Assembly (NCBI RefSeq): GCF_001889045.1
Contig: NZ_CP018155.1
Coordinates: forward strand, 925,001-989,000
Reading direction: 5' to 3'
DNA from: Tenacibaculum todarodis
GTDB taxonomy: Bacteria > Bacteroidota > Bacteroidia > Flavobacteriales > Flavobacteriaceae
Length of the DNA: 64,000 nt
The notes under the pieces were generated by a model. It ran no database searches. It saw nothing but the letters and a program-made list of their open reading frames with translations, and was not told where the DNA came from. This document shows positions 54,698 to 62,758 of the stretch, in pieces (position 1 is the first letter of the stretch; the number at the start of each line of letters is the position of its first letter). Position numbers and translations under genes: made by a program.

Positions 54698-57352
54698 CTA
54701 TTCTATTAATATTTTTTGACTATAAACTTTATTATCTTCCTGAATTCTAATTACATAAATTCCACTCGCTTTGTTTTTTAAGTCAATAATAGTATTATCA
54801 CTATCAACTTTTCCAGAAGTTATCTTTTGACCAAGTTCATTATAAATAACAAAATCGAATTGAGAATTAGTGTTTTTCAATTTTACATTTAAATACCCTT
54901 CTTTTACTGGATTTGGGTAAAATACTGGAACTTCCGAATCTAACATTGTTACGTCATTAACTCCTAATACATTAAAATCAAAATCGGTTTCCCAAGATCC
55001 TCTTCCATAAGTTGCCGCTCTTAATTTACCTGTGGTAGCTGAAGTATAAAATATCTCTAAATCTTGAACTGCATTTCTTGGTAAATTTGTTGCATAACTA
55101 GTCCAAGATCCTTGAGCGTTATCTATATAGTAAACACCTATATCTGCACCTATAAAGAGACCATCATCTTGCGTTCCACTATTAATATAAACAATTGTAT
55201 TTATTGGTAAATTTGGTAAAGTATTAGAAGCCAAATCCGACCAAGTTGCACCTCCATCTGTAGATTTATATACTTTACTCGTTGCATCATACCCAGAAAA
55301 CACTACCCAAACTTTATTGGCATCTACACTAGAAATAGTAAGATTTTTTAACTTTGCAGCTCCAACAGGTAATGATCCTGTAACATCTGCCCAACTTGTT
55401 CCTGCATTTGTTGACTTAGAAATTTTATTGTCTGTAATAGCATACATAATTTGGTTATTACTTGGTGCTACTTCAAAACGTAAAATATTATTACCAGGGT
55501 TTGGTGTTCCAAGTGCTGTCCATGTTGGGTTTACATTATCTGCATTGGTTAAAATATCTGTACTTTTATATAGCGCTGGTCTTCCTCCTAAATATACCAA
55601 ATCATCTAAAATAGGATCTTGATGAATTGGGCTAAACCATTCTCCATTGGTAGAAGGATAGTATGAATCTACTCCTGTATTAGTATTTCTACGTGTAAAT
55701 TCGCCATTTGTAGTTGAAGAAAGAATCATTGGATGTGTACGCGCTATAAATCCGTCTTCTCCATCTCCACCACCTAAAACTGACCAATTTCCAGGACTTG
55801 TTGAGATTAGTGATCCTATGTCTTGTAAGCCTGCAAAATAGGTATTAACATCTGTAGGAGAAACCGCTATATTTGTTTGTTGACCTACTGAAATATTGTT
55901 TGTAATGTCTTCCCAAGTTGATAAACCATCATTAATTCCTTTAGAAATTCCGCCATCACAAGTAGTATATAAAGTTGTATCATCATGAGGAGAATACGCT
56001 ATATACTGTATATCTGCATGTATATAAGGTTCTGGTTCTGTATTAGAGCCAGGATAATCTGTATTTTCACCTAACCAATATGTAATGCGGTACCAACTTA
56101 CACCTCCATCATCAGATTGCCATTGGTTAATACCACCAATAGTAATAAAATCTTCGTCTGTTGGTGAAACAGCAATTGCCAAATCATGATCTGCTTGACC
56201 ACCATTTTTGCCTGCTGCTGCTGCTACTAATGGATCTGCATCAGCATGCAAAATATTAGGGTTTGTTGCAGAAGTTTGATAAATTAATGAAAAACTAGAA
56301 CCACTATTAGTAGACTTATATACACCTTTAAGTCCTCTATCCGAGTTTCCAATAATAGCATAAACTACACTCGGATTAGCTGCTGTAACCGCCATTTCAA
56401 TTCTACTAACATCTGAAGTTGGAATTCCTGAAGCCGCTGTCCAGTTCACTCCATTATCAGTTGAAGTATAAATATAACCCGCAGAGCCATCTGTACTTGC
56501 TGCATAAACAGTATTTGAACTTCCTGGTTTAAATTCAATATCGCTAAATAACTCCAAATTAGATGTTACTGTTGAAGTTGCCCAACTATCTGTAGTTCTA
56601 AAAACACCTCCATCTGTTGTAACCATCATAGTTCCAGAAGCTGATGGATCCATTATTATTTTTGAAATTCTATAATTATCACTTGCAGTCCAAGTTAAAC
56701 CCGTTGGACTCCAAGTTGTACCTCCATCTGTTGTTTTTAAAACACCAATACTTCTTCTGTCTGACGCTCTGTCTCCTGTTGCCAAATACATTGTTGAAGT
56801 TGTTGTTGGGTGTATAACTAAACCTGCAGAACCAATAACCGATAACATATCTGTGTTTGTAGTCCAAGAAGTACCTCCATTTGTGGTTTTCCATAAACCA
56901 CCATCTGGAGCATTTACATATATTGTTTGTGCATCTATAGGATCAAAAGCAATGTAATTTAATCTTCCAGAACCGGCATCATAACCAGATGGTAATGACG
57001 TTCCGTTTAAACTTATCCAATTTGAAATACTAGAAGAGTTTCTATTTAGTATTTGATTTTCTCCATGGGTTTTAGACCAATCTAAAAAATTAGCATAATT
57101 ATTTGATAATAAAGCCATGTTTCCTGAAGGAAATACTCTTGGTTCAACTTGTTTTTCCCAACGTTTAAAGATTTTATATCCTTGTCCTTTTTTGGGAGTT
57201 TTACCTTTCCAAAATTGTTGAAAATTGTCTTGAACTTTATAAAAAGTTGTTTTTTTATTACTACTTTTTTCTCTCCAATCAACTCTTTTTTTATCCTGAC
57301 CAAATACTTGTACAGAGATAAATACTAGCATTAATAGTACTGCTTTTTTCAT
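54698..57352 (-). CDS. Secreted BNR/sortilin-like repeat protein with T9SS sorting domain
   Basis: 884 residues from ATG 57352, where MKKAVLLMLVFISVQVFGQ is a signal peptide. The body has many Asp-box repeats (TTNGGTSW, TTDGGTTW, SGDG-like; SxDxGxTW), the pattern of a VPS10/sialidase-like beta propeller. The last 75 residues (VFYPNPVKEGYLNVKL to KILIE) are a type A T9SS C-terminal sorting domain. It should be exported to the cell surface or medium. Ligand or enzyme activity is not evident. Confidence 0.9.
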   Translation of the reverse strand: MKKAVLLMLVFISVQVFGQDKKRVDWREKSSNKKTTFYKVQDNFQQFWKGKTPKKGQGYKIFKRWEKQVEPRVFPSGNMALLSNNYANFLDWSKTHGENQILNRNSSSISNWISLNGTSLPSGYDAGSGRLNYIAFDPIDAQTIYVNAPDGGLWKTTNGGTSWTTNTDMLSVIGSAGLVIHPTTTSTMYLATGDRASDRRSIGVLKTTDGGTTWSPTGLTWTASDNYRISKIIMDPSASGTMMVTTDGGVFRTTDSWATSTVTSNLELFSDIEFKPGSSNTVYAASTDGSAGYIYTSTDNGVNWTAASGIPTSDVSRIEMAVTAANPSVVYAIIGNSDRGLKGVYKSTNSGSSFSLIYQTSATNPNILHADADPLVAAAAGKNGGQADHDLAIAVSPTDEDFITIGGINQWQSDDGGVSWYRITYWLGENTDYPGSNTEPEPYIHADIQYIAYSPHDDTTLYTTCDGGISKGINDGLSTWEDITNNISVGQQTNIAVSPTDVNTYFAGLQDIGSLISTSPGNWSVLGGGDGEDGFIARTHPMILSSTTNGEFTRRNTNTGVDSYYPSTNGEWFSPIHQDPILDDLVYLGGRPALYKSTDILTNADNVNPTWTALGTPNPGNNILRFEVAPSNNQIMYAITDNKISKSTNAGTSWADVTGSLPVGAAKLKNLTISSVDANKVWVVFSGYDATSKVYKSTDGGATWSDLASNTLPNLPINTIVYINSGTQDDGLFIGADIGVYYIDNAQGSWTSYATNLPRNAVQDLEIFYTSATTGKLRAATYGRGSWETDFDFNVLGVNDVTMLDSEVPVFYPNPVKEGYLNVKLKNTNSQFDFVIYNELGQKITSGKVDSDNTIIDLKNKASGIYVIRIQEDNKVYSQKILIE

Positions 57353-57454
57353 AATTAATTTAAATATTAAATGAATTACAAATATCTGCAACACGCTTTA
57401 ATATCTAATAAAATAGCACTACTCACTAACTACTCAAAGTAAAAAACAAGTGAT

Positions 57455-59053
57455 TTAAATAGTCTTTTTAGTATTTAACCCGATAGGTTTAAGGTATTCT
57501 AATAAGTTTATCTCTTTTTCTTTAAGCTGCAATTTTTTACCAATTCTGAAACGTTTGCTTTCAATAGACCTTAAAGATTTGTTTAAAAAAACTGCGATCT
57601 CTTTATTTTTGAAACCAATATGTAAGTAATAACAGATTATAACTTCAGAATCATCTAACTCAGGATGTTTTTCATTTAAGGTATTAAAAAAATCAATGTT
57701 TAAATCATTTACAAGTTCTAAATGATTTTTGCTTTTATCTAAAACAGTAGATGAATTTAAATGTAGGTCTTTATATAATTCTTTAATTCGATCTCTTTGT
57801 TGTGATGTGTCACTTATTATAGAAATATTCTTAATTTCTTTTTTTACATCAATAATATAATCTTCAAGACCTTTAACCTTAACTTTTAGCTTGTCATGGT
57901 TTGTTTTTAAATAAGAAAAGTCTTTTTTGCCTTGTGTAAACTCTTTAATTTTAATTTTTATTTTTTTATATCGTAAACCAATAAAAATAAGTACACCAAT
58001 TAAACTGATTATCAATACCCAAAATAAGACTCTATACTGATGCTTAGTTTTGGTTTCATGTACTAATTGTTTTTCTGAAGTTATTAAAATTTTATTTAAG
58101 TCTAAACCTGCATCTACATTTTTATTTATTTCACCTTGATTAAAAATACGCAAAGAATCAACGTAATTAACTTTTTTATCAACATCTCCTATTTTGCTAT
58201 AATAATCTGTATATAGCTTAAAGTAATGTTCTGTATCAGAAACATTCATATATTTACGAAGCAGAGCTGCTTCTTTTAAATAAGTTAATGCAGTATCTAT
58301 CTTTTGTTGTTTTAAATAAACTTCTGCCATACAAATATTGCTGGTTACAATATGAGCTGCATGAAGAGAAGGAGAAATAGTACTGTTGTTTTTTAAAGCT
58401 TTTAATTTATCAAAATATTTATTAGCTTGGTTAAAATCTTCTAAATGTGTATAGTTTGATGTAAGCATAAATAAAGCATACATATAATAATACTGATCTT
58501 CTTTTATACTCTTATGGCTTTCTAATTTTTCTAATATTAACTGGTTACTTTTTGTATAATTTTTATTAAAAAGCGCTACATAAGCATACATTTGATTAAC
58601 TTCTGCAAGCCCATTTATATTATTATTTAATGTATAATATTTTTTAGCTTCTGTTAAATACTTAAATGCTGAAGAGTCTTTTTTTATGATATAAGTATTA
58701 TAAAACAACTCCAAGGAAACCATTCCGGCAATGTCATTTTCTTTTTCAAGTTTGGCATATTTTTGAGCTAATAAAAAATATTGAAACTCTTTTACATCTT
58801 CATTTTTTTTATCACTAATTAAACCTTTTAACTGGTAATATTGCGCTAAACGCCCTTCTATACTTGTTGTAATTGGCTCTGGTATTAATTTTAAAAATTT
58901 TTCTGAAATTTTGGGTTGTTCTTCAATATAAACTTCCGCAGAATCAATAAATTTATAGTAGTTTATTGCTCCTTTTTTTTGCCCAAAAGAAACAAAGACA
59001 AAAAGAAACAGGTAACAGTTAAGTGTAATTTTTAAGATAGCAAACTTTGTCAT
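57455..59053 (-). CDS. TPR sensor-regulator with a transmembrane segment and LuxR-type HTH
   Basis: 532 residues: signal peptide, periplasmic TPR-like helices (about 30-310), one membrane helix (VLFWVLIISLIGVLIFIGL), a coiled coil, and a C-terminal helix-turn-helix (LDDSEVIICYYLHIGFKNKEIAVFLNKSLRSIESKRFRIGKKL). This plan is common in Bacteroidota one-component membrane regulators. It lies directly upstream of the T9SS protein gene on the same strand and could control it. Confidence 0.85.
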   Translation of the reverse strand: MTKFAILKITLNCYLFLFVFVSFGQKKGAINYYKFIDSAEVYIEEQPKISEKFLKLIPEPITTSIEGRLAQYYQLKGLISDKKNEDVKEFQYFLLAQKYAKLEKENDIAGMVSLELFYNTYIIKKDSSAFKYLTEAKKYYTLNNNINGLAEVNQMYAYVALFNKNYTKSNQLILEKLESHKSIKEDQYYYMYALFMLTSNYTHLEDFNQANKYFDKLKALKNNSTISPSLHAAHIVTSNICMAEVYLKQQKIDTALTYLKEAALLRKYMNVSDTEHYFKLYTDYYSKIGDVDKKVNYVDSLRIFNQGEINKNVDAGLDLNKILITSEKQLVHETKTKHQYRVLFWVLIISLIGVLIFIGLRYKKIKIKIKEFTQGKKDFSYLKTNHDKLKVKVKGLEDYIIDVKKEIKNISIISDTSQQRDRIKELYKDLHLNSSTVLDKSKNHLELVNDLNIDFFNTLNEKHPELDDSEVIICYYLHIGFKNKEIAVFLNKSLRSIESKRFRIGKKLQLKEKEINLLEYLKPIGLNTKKTI

Positions 59054-59179
59054 TAAATTTAAACTAATTAATAATTGTAAACAAATTTAAACCGTATTTC
59101 TGTATAAGACTTAAAAAAGATATTATTTTTTTTTATTTAACATTTTCCTATTCTGTAGAATGGTTTTTATGAATAGTAA

Positions 59180-59220
59180 AAAACAAAAAATGCAACCTTT
59201 TTAGTTGCATTTTTTGTTTT
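59180..59220. terminator. Bidirectional terminator
   Basis: AAAACAAAAAATGCAAC is perfectly mirrored by GTTGCATTTTTTGTTTT (17-bp arms, 7-base loop). It marks the end of the transcription unit that includes the gene at 59414. Confidence 0.8.
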
Positions 59221-59389
59221 GCATTAGTGATTGAAGCGGCATCCTTTTTATGCTGAACTCGATTCTGTATCTCTTACAAATAATAAAATAACTTCGTTTA
59301 AGAAACAGATGTTGAAATAAATTCCGCATAAAAAGATATAGCGGAAAGCACGACACTTTGTAGCGTTAGCGGAAAAGTGGAATGCCCTA
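59221..59389. repeat. Dispersed repeat, larger relative of 9021-9104 with a nested palindrome
   Basis: GCATTAGTGATTGAAGCG-GCATCC at the start and AAAAGATATAGCGGAAAGC-ACGAC near the end match the element at 9021-9104. Between them is an extra stretch beginning TGCTGAACTCGATTCTGTATC and closing with ACAGATGTTG, resembling the TGCTGAACTTGATTCAG repeats at 43483 and 46022. One repeat seems inserted in another. Confidence 0.6.
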
Positions 59390-59413
59390 AAAAATATTTT
59401 TATCTAAGGTAAT

Positions 59414-60160
59414 TTATTCTGTTACTGGCTTCTTATAAAAACTATCTGCTAATTTTGCTTGACTTACTAAAGGTAAAGTAAATTCTGTTGCAGGTTTTGC
59501 AGGTTCTGTTGGTTGCCCATCTTCTCCTTTTTTATACCAAGTTATAGACTTTGGTAATAAAAACCCGTTCACATCATTCCAATCATTATATCTAATAATA
59601 TTAAATTTATTTGACGGTTGCTTAGAAAAATAGGTAACTGTATAGCCTAACCATTCCATTTGAAAAGTTTCTGGGTTATAATACATAAAATAATTATCAT
59701 CTGGAGAAGTTCCTTTATTTGAAGCGTAAGAAATTTTATAACCCGGATAATTTACTCCATTAAAAGTTAATGGTGTTGTTTCTTCATAGGTTATTCCGTC
59801 ATCTGCTAACACAAATGGCATTGTATAAAAGTAGAAATATAAGTTATAGTAAAAATCTTTGTTTCCTTTAAATGCAGTTGAATCTTGTTGAGATAACCAA
59901 ACTTCTTTTCCATCGAAACCTAAAGAGTAATTTGGTGTGTTAACTACCGTTTTTCTTGAACGTAAATCTACTGTATGTGCTTCTTCTCCTTTGTTAAAAG
60001 ACAATACTTGTAACTTTTTCCAGTTAGCTAAACCTCCGTGATTCTTTAAAACATTTGCTATGTTTTCTGGATAATTCTTATAAATATCTACTTTCTTTTC
60101 TGAGGGTTTACAGGAAATTAAGAGTGTTGTAAATACTAATATTGCAACTATTTTTTTCAT
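59414..60160 (-). CDS. Lipoprotein, DUF6503-like
   Basis: 248 residues. Signal MKKIVAILVFTTLLISC ends in a lipobox Cys. The mature part reads like an outer-membrane lipoprotein-carrier-style beta fold: AHTVDLRSRKTVVNTPNYSLGFDGKEVW, YYNLYFYFYTMPFVLADDGI, FNIIRYNDWNDVNGFLLPKSITWY. This is the pattern I associate with DUF6503. No enzyme motif is seen. Confidence 0.7.
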   Translation of the reverse strand: MKKIVAILVFTTLLISCKPSEKKVDIYKNYPENIANVLKNHGGLANWKKLQVLSFNKGEEAHTVDLRSRKTVVNTPNYSLGFDGKEVWLSQQDSTAFKGNKDFYYNLYFYFYTMPFVLADDGITYEETTPLTFNGVNYPGYKISYASNKGTSPDDNYFMYYNPETFQMEWLGYTVTYFSKQPSNKFNIIRYNDWNDVNGFLLPKSITWYKKGEDGQPTEPAKPATEFTLPLVSQAKLADSFYKKPVTE

Positions 60161-60274
60161 TTTTAATTTGTTTGTTTATGTAAAAGTCGAGTTTAAAATA
60201 AATTCTTACAAATATAAAGCAAACAAAGTATGGCAATCCTAAAAATAAGCTTAGTATTACCATACAATTTATTA

Positions 60275-60652
60275 TTAGGCTAAAAGGCCTAGAAAAACTT
60301 CTTTTTTTAGTTTTCTGTAATTATCTACATAATCTTTATATAAACCTCTGGTTTTTACATGTTCGTTATAATAAAATAAATCGCAGTCTAAATCTATACA
60401 TTCAATAATATTTTCAGATGTTTTTTCATACTCTAAAAATGTATTTTTTAAACTATTTTTATTCTTTATTACCAATAACAAGTTATCTCTTAAGTCTTTT
60501 CTTTTTAGTTTATTTGATGCTATTTTAACGATATAATCACACTCTTCTGAAATATAATTTATATGAGAAATCCACATGTTTAGTTCTTCCAAACTTCTTT
60601 TTTGTGTAACTTGGTTTTCTGAGTCGTTATTGTATATATTATTTGATTGCAT
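60275..60652 (-). CDS. Uncharacterised helical protein at the end of the gdhA operon
   Basis: 125 residues, all-helical by appearance (RSLEELNMWISHINYISEECDYIVKIASNKLKRKDLRDNLLLVIKNKNSLKNTF), with no membrane segment. No family recognised. Its start lies 1 bp after the stop of the GreA/GreB-like gene, so it belongs to the sigma-54-driven operon. Confidence 0.65.
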   Translation of the reverse strand: MQSNNIYNNDSENQVTQKRSLEELNMWISHINYISEECDYIVKIASNKLKRKDLRDNLLLVIKNKNSLKNTFLEYEKTSENIIECIDLDCDLFYYNEHVKTRGLYKDYVDNYRKLKKEVFLGLLA

Positions 60653-60653
60653 A

Positions 60654-61067
60654 CTAATTATTTTTTACTTTGTTACTTTGTTGCACTACATTCAAAACCT
60701 TTAATTCTTGTAATCCTTTAGGAAAATCCCAAAGAATAACATCTCCTTTTGCATAGCCTAAAATTGCAGCTCCCATAGGCAATAATAAAGATACTTTATT
60801 TTCTTTATTATTATTATCTGATGGTAAAACAAGTTCAAATGTTTTTTCCCAAAAGGTGTCTTTTGCTTTAACGGTTACTATAGAGTTTAGCTTAATAACA
60901 TCTTCTGGCATTTCTGATTGCGGTAGTATTATAGCGTTTTTTAGTTCTTCTTGTAATTTTGAAATATAGCTTTTTACCGTACTTCTATTACCTTCATTAT
61001 TTAAATTTAAAAGTTTTTCTATCTTTAAATATTCATTTTTCTCAATAATTATTTTTTTATATTTCAT
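60654..61067 (-). CDS. GreA/GreB C-terminal-domain protein (Rnk-like)
   Basis: 137 residues. The C-terminal half (VIKLNSIVTVKAKDTFWEKTFELVLPSD, KVSLLLPMGAAILGYAKGDVILWDFPKGLQELKVLNV) is the FKBP-like GreA/GreB domain that binds RNA polymerase. The N-terminal part is a short helical region rather than the full Gre coiled coil with acidic tip. It is more Rnk-like, so transcript cleavage is unlikely. Second from last in the gdhA operon. Confidence 0.85.
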   Translation of the reverse strand: MKYKKIIIEKNEYLKIEKLLNLNNEGNRSTVKSYISKLQEELKNAIILPQSEMPEDVIKLNSIVTVKAKDTFWEKTFELVLPSDNNNKENKVSLLLPMGAAILGYAKGDVILWDFPKGLQELKVLNVVQQSNKVKNN

Positions 61068-61083
61068 TGTATAACCATTTTAT

Positions 61084-62382
61084 TTAAGGAAAAACTCCTC
61101 TTTGAGTATATGTTCTTTCTAATCTTTCTATTGCTAAAACATATGCTGCAGAGCGCATATCTATTTTTCTGCTTTCCTTAACATTAAGTACTTTAATAAA
61201 TACTTCTCTCATTTTTTTATTTATTCTTCCCATTATTTCATTTAGCTCCCAAAGCTCTCCATTTCTATTTTGTAGCCACTCAAAATAACTTCCTGTAACG
61301 CCACCTGAATTGCATAAAATATCTGGAATAATTGTAACTCCTCTCTCTAATAATATTTTTTCTGCTCCTACTGTTGTTGGTCCATTTGCACCTTCAGCTA
61401 CTAAGAAAGCTTTAATTTTTAAAGCATTTTCTTCTGTAATTTGATTTCCTAATGCTGCTGGAATACAGATATCACAATTTAATCCAAAGAAATCTTCTTT
61501 TTCTATATTTTTTGAACTTGGAAAACCTACAATACTTCCTTTATTTTTTTTAGAATAAGCTAATAAGTTCTCTACACTTAAACCTTGGTTATTAACTATT
61601 GTTCCAAAGGCATCTTGTACTCCAACCAATTTTGCTCCGTCTTTTTCTAAAAAGTGTGCTGCCCAATATCCTACATTTCCAAAACCTTGAACAATAAAAG
61701 TTTTATCCTTTAATTTAATACTTTTTAGTTCTGCCCAAAATTTAATAGTTAAATAAACACCATAACCCGTTGCTCTATCTCTACCTTCCAAACCTCCAGA
61801 ACCAATTGGTTTACCTGTAACAACATGCTGATTTCTAGATCTTTCTGATGGCGCTTTTGTAGACATATAAGTATCTGCAATCCATGCCATTGTTTGTGCA
61901 TCTGTATTAACATCTGGAGCAGGAATATCATGTTCTGGACCAATATTGTCTCCTAATGCATATGTAAACCTTCTAGTTATACGTTCTAATTCTGAATTAG
62001 AATACTTTGTTGGGTCCATTTGGATACCTCCTTTTGCTCCTCCATAAGGTAAACCAGCTAAAGATGTTTTCCAAGTCATCCACATTGCCAATGCTTTAAC
62101 TGCATCTATATCAATTGTTGGATGATACCTTAAACCTCCTTTATATGGCCCAAGTGCGTTATTATGTTGCACTCTATAACCTTTAAAAATTTCTACTTCT
62201 CCATTATCCATTCTTACTGGAAAATGTATAATTAATTCGTTATTGGTAACACTTAAAATCTTTTTAATATTAGGATTTAAATTAACTAGATTAGAAACCT
62301 GGTTAAACTGCTCCATAACGTTTTCTAACATGCCTTGTTTAGCCTGCTTTTTTTGTTTTAATTCTTTTACTAAGGTTGTCAT
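61084..62382 (-). CDS. gdhA: Glutamate dehydrogenase (Glu/Leu/Phe/Val dehydrogenase family)
   Basis: 432 residues. Substrate-binding KGYRVQHNNALGPYKGGLRYHP and catalytic Lys in LPYGGAKGGI. The nucleotide domain has FIVQGFGNVGYWAAHFL (GxGxxG) and AEGANGPTT. Length and motifs fit the hexameric GDH of about 430 residues. The coenzyme preference is not clear from sequence. It is the second gene of an operon with a sigma-54 promoter, which fits nitrogen control. Confidence 0.95.
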   Translation of the reverse strand: MTTLVKELKQKKQAKQGMLENVMEQFNQVSNLVNLNPNIKKILSVTNNELIIHFPVRMDNGEVEIFKGYRVQHNNALGPYKGGLRYHPTIDIDAVKALAMWMTWKTSLAGLPYGGAKGGIQMDPTKYSNSELERITRRFTYALGDNIGPEHDIPAPDVNTDAQTMAWIADTYMSTKAPSERSRNQHVVTGKPIGSGGLEGRDRATGYGVYLTIKFWAELKSIKLKDKTFIVQGFGNVGYWAAHFLEKDGAKLVGVQDAFGTIVNNQGLSVENLLAYSKKNKGSIVGFPSSKNIEKEDFFGLNCDICIPAALGNQITEENALKIKAFLVAEGANGPTTVGAEKILLERGVTIIPDILCNSGGVTGSYFEWLQNRNGELWELNEIMGRINKKMREVFIKVLNVKESRKIDMRSAAYVLAIERLERTYTQRGVFP

Positions 62383-62384
62383 AG

Positions 62385-62576
62385 TTAAATAATTTCAATT
62401 TCTTTTTCACTTTGGGTGAATTTTAAATTTGGTAGTAAATTGTTATTATGAGAATTATTTTTAGTTTTCCTCGGTTCAAATTCACTACAAGACCAAATAA
62501 ATTTTTTATTTGATGTTAAAGTACATGAAGCTGCATAAATGCATGAATTACATAAACTTTTATTATTAATTTTCAT
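62385..62576 (-). CDS. Small Cys-rich protein ahead of gdhA
   Basis: 63 residues. LCNSCIYAASCTLTSNKKFIWSCSEFEP has four or five Cys spaced C-x2-C-x5-C-x11-C, probably a metal-binding knuckle, followed by a polar tail. It is the first gene after the sigma-54 promoter; its stop is 2 bp from the gdhA start. No family recognised. Confidence 0.7.
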   Translation of the reverse strand: MKINNKSLCNSCIYAASCTLTSNKKFIWSCSEFEPRKTKNNSHNNNLLPNLKFTQSEKEIEII

Positions 62577-62605
62577 AATTATCTTTTTAATTATAATTAC
62601 ACACT

Positions 62606-62621
62606 GGCAAGCTAAGTGCCA
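62606..62621 (-). promoter_or_regulatory. Sigma-54 promoter of the gdhA operon
   Basis: Minus strand TGGCAC-TTAGC-TTGC matches the -24/-12 consensus TGGCAC-N5-TTGC exactly. It lies 30 bp before the ATG of the Cys-rich protein gene, and next to a gene for a sigma-54-dependent activator. Confidence 0.88.
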
Positions 62622-62704
62622 CTTTTTAAAACAAAAAAAAAATACAAGTCAAAGCATTCATTGTTAGCGGATTAAATAAACAAAATTTATATATCAAAAA
62701 AAAA

Positions 62705-62729
62705 CAGTTGAGGAAATACTCCTCAACTG
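62705..62729 (-). terminator. Terminator of the NtrC-family regulator gene
   Basis: CAGTTGAGGA / TCCTCAACTG, a perfect 10-bp stem with an AATAC loop. The A-run at 62696-62704 gives a long U-tract on the minus strand. Confidence 0.85.
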
Positions 62730-62758
62730 CTACATAATTACTCGTTTTTAAATAAGCG

